From Euperipatoides rowelli (taxonomy: Eukaryota; Onychophora; Udeonychophora; Euonychophora; Peripatopsidae): a stretch of DNA of 10,600 nt. Location of the stretch: the NCBI GenBank assembly GCA_003024985.2, contig PXIH01S0020752.1; one strand, written 5' to 3'. The position numbers and the translations under genes were made by a program. Under the pieces are notes generated by a model. It was not told the origin of the DNA. It did no database searches and was given only the letters and a program-made list of their open reading frames with translations. Positions 8,135-10,600 of this stretch are shown here, piece after piece. How positions within the stretch are numbered: the stretch's first letter is position 1; each line of letters opens with the position of its first letter.

Positions 8135-9632
8135 TGACCTGTACCCCTTCCCGTTTGAAGACTTCCAACACCTTTTTTAATATTTGCAAGTGTTCCTCTA
8201 CATCATTTGTCGCTATCAAGATGTCATCTTGGTAGATGATTAATGTCTCACCAATGAGCCCCGCAAACAGCTTCTCCATCACCATCTGAAAGTAAATCCT
8301 ACTGTTGGCGGCACCCATGGGCATTCGTCGAAACTGGTATTTGCCTGCTATTGTTCGAAAAGCGAATAGGCTGCAAGACTCTGGTGCCAGTAGGATCTGG
8401 TGGTACCTGTTTCGCAGATCGAGTGTGGAAAACCACCTCTTGTTTAATAAATGGTGAAAGGTGTCTTCAATTCGGAAGATAGGATAATCAATCCTAGAGG
8501 TTTTCTTATTTATTGCTGTGGCATCTAATATCAATCGCAAGTCTCCATTCTTTTTCTCTTTTACTATCATGGGTAGATTCCAGGGGCTGTGACTGGGCTC
8601 AATTATTCCACTCACTTGGTACTCAGCTAGTTTAGCCTTGAACTTTTCTCTCAACTTGATGGGAACCAGATACTGGGGCATCTTCACCAGTGTATAGTCA
8701 TTCAACTGAACATTATGAGTAAAGTTCTTGATGATCCCGAGTTCTGATCCCTCTTGTAAGAATACTTCTTTGTTGGCCAAACATATCTCTTGGAGTTGCA
8801 TCAAGTTGGGACATGAGACCAAAGCTCCCTGTAAAACCTTTGTCACTGCCTCCAGTTCACGACCTGATGCTTGCTTTTCAACCACAGAGAATGTAAATAT
8901 TTGGGAAGCAGGGGAGATAGCTGCCTCCAAACATTTGTTTTCTCCAGAACAGTCATCACCCAGTTCATCGCTAGAGGAAGTCATAAAACAAAAGTCAAGG
9001 ACTTTTAAAGCTGCAGGTTTACTAGTGAAATGTTCCAAATACACCACCACTCCACCCCACATTACCAACGTATTGTTTCCATAGTCTAGGTTAGCTTTAT
9101 TCGTGATCAGAAAGTCGACTCCCAGTATAACTCTGTAATTCAGCATATCTCCCCATTCCATTAGTCTGAATGTGTGGACATACTGATCCTGGCTCAATGG
9201 TAGGGTGAAATATAGGTCTATCACTTTGGTCAACATGGTCCTGCTATCTAGAGCACTTTGTAATTCTAGGGGTGTTATATCTGTCACTTTATGTCTTAAG
9301 CCAAGCATATTGATTATGTCATAATCAATTAAGGACAGGTCAGAGGCTGGATCTACCAAGCATTTTATCTCTCTGCCTTTCATCCTGACAGTCACCATGT
9401 GTTTGTTCATGCACGATACACCTTGGTTAGGAGAAGGCTTCCACATAGAATTTCTTACGACTTGTTTAGTTACTACACCCTCTGCTCCAGGATTAGGTTT
9501 AGGGACATTATATGTAGGTGGAATCTTTGTTATCAGAGAGCTCTTTCTATTGGTTGAGATCCCAGATGTACCTGCTTCTGTAGTAGATGGCTTAACACCT
9601 ATGGGTCCTTTTTTGGTATTGCCGAAGCTGAA
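8115..9632 (-). pseudogene. Element B protease and reverse transcriptase (palm/fingers)
   Basis: The frame is open from 9632 to a TAG at 8115-8117. A Pro/Ser/Thr-rich linker leads to the aspartic protease: active-site segment C-L-V-D-P-A-S-D-L-S-L-I (Asp32 counting from the ATG at 9446), then R-V-I-L-G-V-D-F-L at 105-113. RT begins near residue 240 with the gypsy P-x-x-L-V-P-I-K-L and S-P-W-N-L-P-M-I-V motifs; motif A is S-T-L-D-L-R-N-R-Y-H-Q-I (Asp343), motif B F-R-R-M-P-M-G-A-A-N-S, and the active site Y-Q-D-D at 405-408. Protease would mature Gag-Pol, and RT copies element RNA to DNA in cytoplasmic particles. The Pro in the protease triplet and Gln in YxDD are noteworthy. Confidence 0.9.
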
Positions 9633-10333
9633 TTATTGAGGTGCAAACCAGCAATGGAGCATGTCATTACCTCTTCATTATCCTCTGGGACTTCTGAGGT
9701 CGACATCATCATTGTGCTAAGTCATGGTTTCTCAAGTTTCGCTAATTTGCTCACCACCTGTTTTGTCCAATATAAAGCTTCCTCATAATTTTTAGGAGTT
9801 ACCACTATCAGATGTCATTGAATTTCTTTTGGTATCCCGTTGAGGAATATTTCCAATATTTTCTCTGAACCTATACAGCTTTTATCTGTAGCAAAGGACT
9901 CAGAATTGCATCTGTGTTGAAGTTTCAACAGTCTATTGCTATACTCCTCAATGGATTCACCAATTAGGCATCTACATGTGAATATCTGCTGCCAAGGATC
10001 GCCAGACTCAGGCTTCGAATACTGTTCCAATAATAAATCTCTAGCTGTTGCATAAGATTTATCAGCCGCTGGTTCTATCTTTTGTTCATAGAACATTGGT
10101 GAGCTTACTTCTGAGGACCCATCTGGTGACAATCTCGGGCCAGCTACACATAAGTGCAATTTCATCTATGTTTAGAAGAAGTGAAGCCACACTTACATCC
10201 TTACTCCCATGGCCATAAATTCACCAATAAGTGGGGAATAGAGCCCAATGGAACTCTCATTGAATGTATTAGAAGGTAATAGGGGAGTGCCAATAGTCAC
10301 TCCACTGTCTTGATTAAGTGTGAGGGTATCCAT
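9599..10333 (-). pseudogene. gag: Element B Gag, without visible zinc knuckle, broken
   Basis: I place the start at the ATG at 10333-10331, 54 bases after the primer binding site; its frame opens with M-D-T-L-T-L-N-Q-D and stays open for 50 codons. Frame changes near 10182 and between about 10150 and 10135 lead into the frame that then runs to a TAG at 9599-9601. That frame has a capsid-like region: P-W-Q-Q-I-F, E-E-Y-S-N-R-L-L-K-L-Q, and E-K-I-L-E-I-F-L-N-G-I-P-K, as in retrotransposon Gag domains. Two TGA codons interrupt it, at 9815-9817 and 9722-9724. No C-x2-C-x4-H-x4-C knuckle is present before pol begins. The product would form particles and bind RNA by other means. Confidence 0.75.
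9608..9614 (-). promoter_or_regulatory. A AAA AAG slippery heptamer for -1 gag-pol frameshift
   Basis: Read in the gag frame the minus strand is CCA AAA AAG GAC CCA TAG, so the heptamer A AAA AAG is in the correct X XXY YYZ phase. Pol is open in exactly the -1 frame from 9632, and gag stops at 9599, so the shift must happen within 34 bases and this heptamer is the only such site there. I see no strong hairpin right after it, only a three-pair stem, so a downstream stimulator is not established. Confidence 0.6.
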
Positions 10334-10387
10334 GTTACTATGTGTAAAAAAAATTTTAAGGGGGGGGGTCCAGGAACCCTCTATTTA
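10334..10387 (-). other. Element B leader between primer binding site and gag
   Basis: This 54-base stretch holds a nine-C run on the minus strand (G run 10360-10368 on plus) followed by an A/T-rich section up to the gag ATG. It would be part of the genomic RNA leader. I see no further motif in it. Confidence 0.6.
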
Positions 10388-10407
10388 GGATCCTGGCTAG
10401 GTCGCCA
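10388..10407 (-). other. Primer binding site, tRNA-Arg-like
   Basis: The minus strand reads TGGCGACCTAGCCAGGATCC, starting two bases after the LTR end. TGG is the complement of the tRNA CCA tail. From memory of tRNA-Arg (ACG-type) 3' ends, 15 of the first 17 positions agree; the two differences fall at positions 7 and 9. Minus-strand DNA synthesis would start here from the host tRNA. The site's position is secure; the tRNA identity is an inference. Confidence 0.7.
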
Positions 10408-10409
10408 AT

Positions 10410-10600
10410 TGAACAGTTAGGGATGTCAAATGGGGGGGTGTCTGGTATATCCAGGTATGATCTGTATCACGGGTTACTCGACATCTAATGTCTACTGCCT
10501 CTATTGCCTTTGATTAACGGATAACGTAATGTTCCAGGACTCTGTTCCTAGAGTTGCCCCCATAGATCTCCCACTATTCAATATAGAGATTGCACTGTAA
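10410..10600 (-). repeat. Element B 5' LTR (right copy), inner end only
   Basis: It begins with TGAACAGTTAGGG and matches the left LTR from 1895, with six substitutions concentrated in the first 105 bases and the last 90 or so identical; the G run is 7 long here and 12 in the left copy. The remainder, about 3.3 kb if the left boundary is right, lies outside the window. Read on the minus strand this is the 3' end of U5. Confidence 0.95.

Larger units (their letters stand above)
5456..9632 (-). pseudogene. pol: Element B pol polyprotein: PR-RT-RH-RH-IN, multiply broken
   Basis: The whole Pol reading spans about 1,390 codons, a little longer than a typical Ty3/gypsy pol because of the extra RNase H. 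It opens after the TAA at 9633-9635, in the -1 frame relative to gag, with no ATG before residue 63, which implies expression as a Gag-Pol fusion. Domain order with plus-strand spans: protease about 9110-9390, RT about 8115-8700, RT-linked RNase H about 7475-7920, second RNase H about 7050-7400, integrase 6850-5456. Breaks seen: frame changes near 8130, 7466, 6233 and 6012; TAA at 7681-7683 and 6453-6455; TAG at 6145-6147; TGA at 5615-5617. All domains are still easily readable, so decay is recent or partly due to sequence error. Confidence 0.85.
1895..10600 (-). mobile_element. Element B: Ty3/gypsy-like LTR retrotransposon with dual RNase H, nearly whole
   Basis: The element runs right to left. 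The 5' LTR starts at 10410 and leaves the window; the internal region is about 5 kb (5362-10409), and the 3' LTR ends at 1895. The internal part has a primer binding site, gag, and pol in the order protease, RT, RNase H, RNase H, integrase, which places it in Ty3/gypsy (Copia has integrase before RT). A polypurine tract precedes the proposed LTR start at 5361. The LTR copies share terminal TG...CA ends and differ at six of about 190 compared positions, so the insertion is not very old. Coding is interrupted by several stops and one-base frame breaks. The target-site duplication cannot be tested because the outer end of the right LTR is outside the window. Confidence 0.9.

Noticed and set aside
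8728-9639. Plus-strand open frames of 118 and 80 codons
   Set aside because: Both are antisense to the protease and RT region of element B pol.

Overview
The window looks like repeat-rich, non-coding animal nuclear DNA built almost entirely from two nested LTR retrotransposons, both read on the minus strand. AT-rich filler, AATAAA and TATA-like signals, a perfect eukaryotic splice donor, tRNA-primed LTR structure and gag-pol families typical of aquatic invertebrates (possibly a decapod crustacean, but this is weak) all argue against a prokaryote. There is no host gene, rRNA, tRNA or CRISPR array that I can support. Scattered single N bases suggest a draft or polished assembly.

Region 1-1894 is element A, the 5' part of a Ty3/gypsy-like element cut by the left edge. 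From right to left it has a partial 5' LTR with promoter-like signals, a leader, an intact gag with two zinc knuckles, then protease and the beginning of reverse transcriptase. Its pol is broken at runs of seven T, and the gag/pol junction falls on such a run as well.

Region 1895-10600 is element B, a second and larger Ty3/gypsy-like element inserted into the upstream side of element A. Its left (3') LTR starts at 1895 and, from the position of a polypurine tract, probably runs to 5361, about 3.5 kb. Its right (5') LTR starts at 10410 and leaves the window. The 191 bases that can be compared differ at six positions plus a G-run length change. Between them lie a tRNA-Arg-like primer binding site (10388-10407), a broken gag (10333-9599), an A AAA AAG slip heptamer in the gag/pol overlap, and a pol (9632-5456) encoding protease, RT with a YQDD box, a degenerate first RNase H, a second cellular-type RNase H, and integrase with HHCC, DD35E and C-terminal domains.

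The most interesting feature is this pol architecture: the RT-attached RNase H has lost most of its acidic catalytic residues and is followed by a second RNase H. That is the retrovirus-like and plant Tat-like arrangement, here in what appears to be an animal Ty3/gypsy element. Both elements also have proline in the second position of the protease active-site triplet. Both copies are defective as read, through stops and one-base frame breaks; some of these could be assembly errors.
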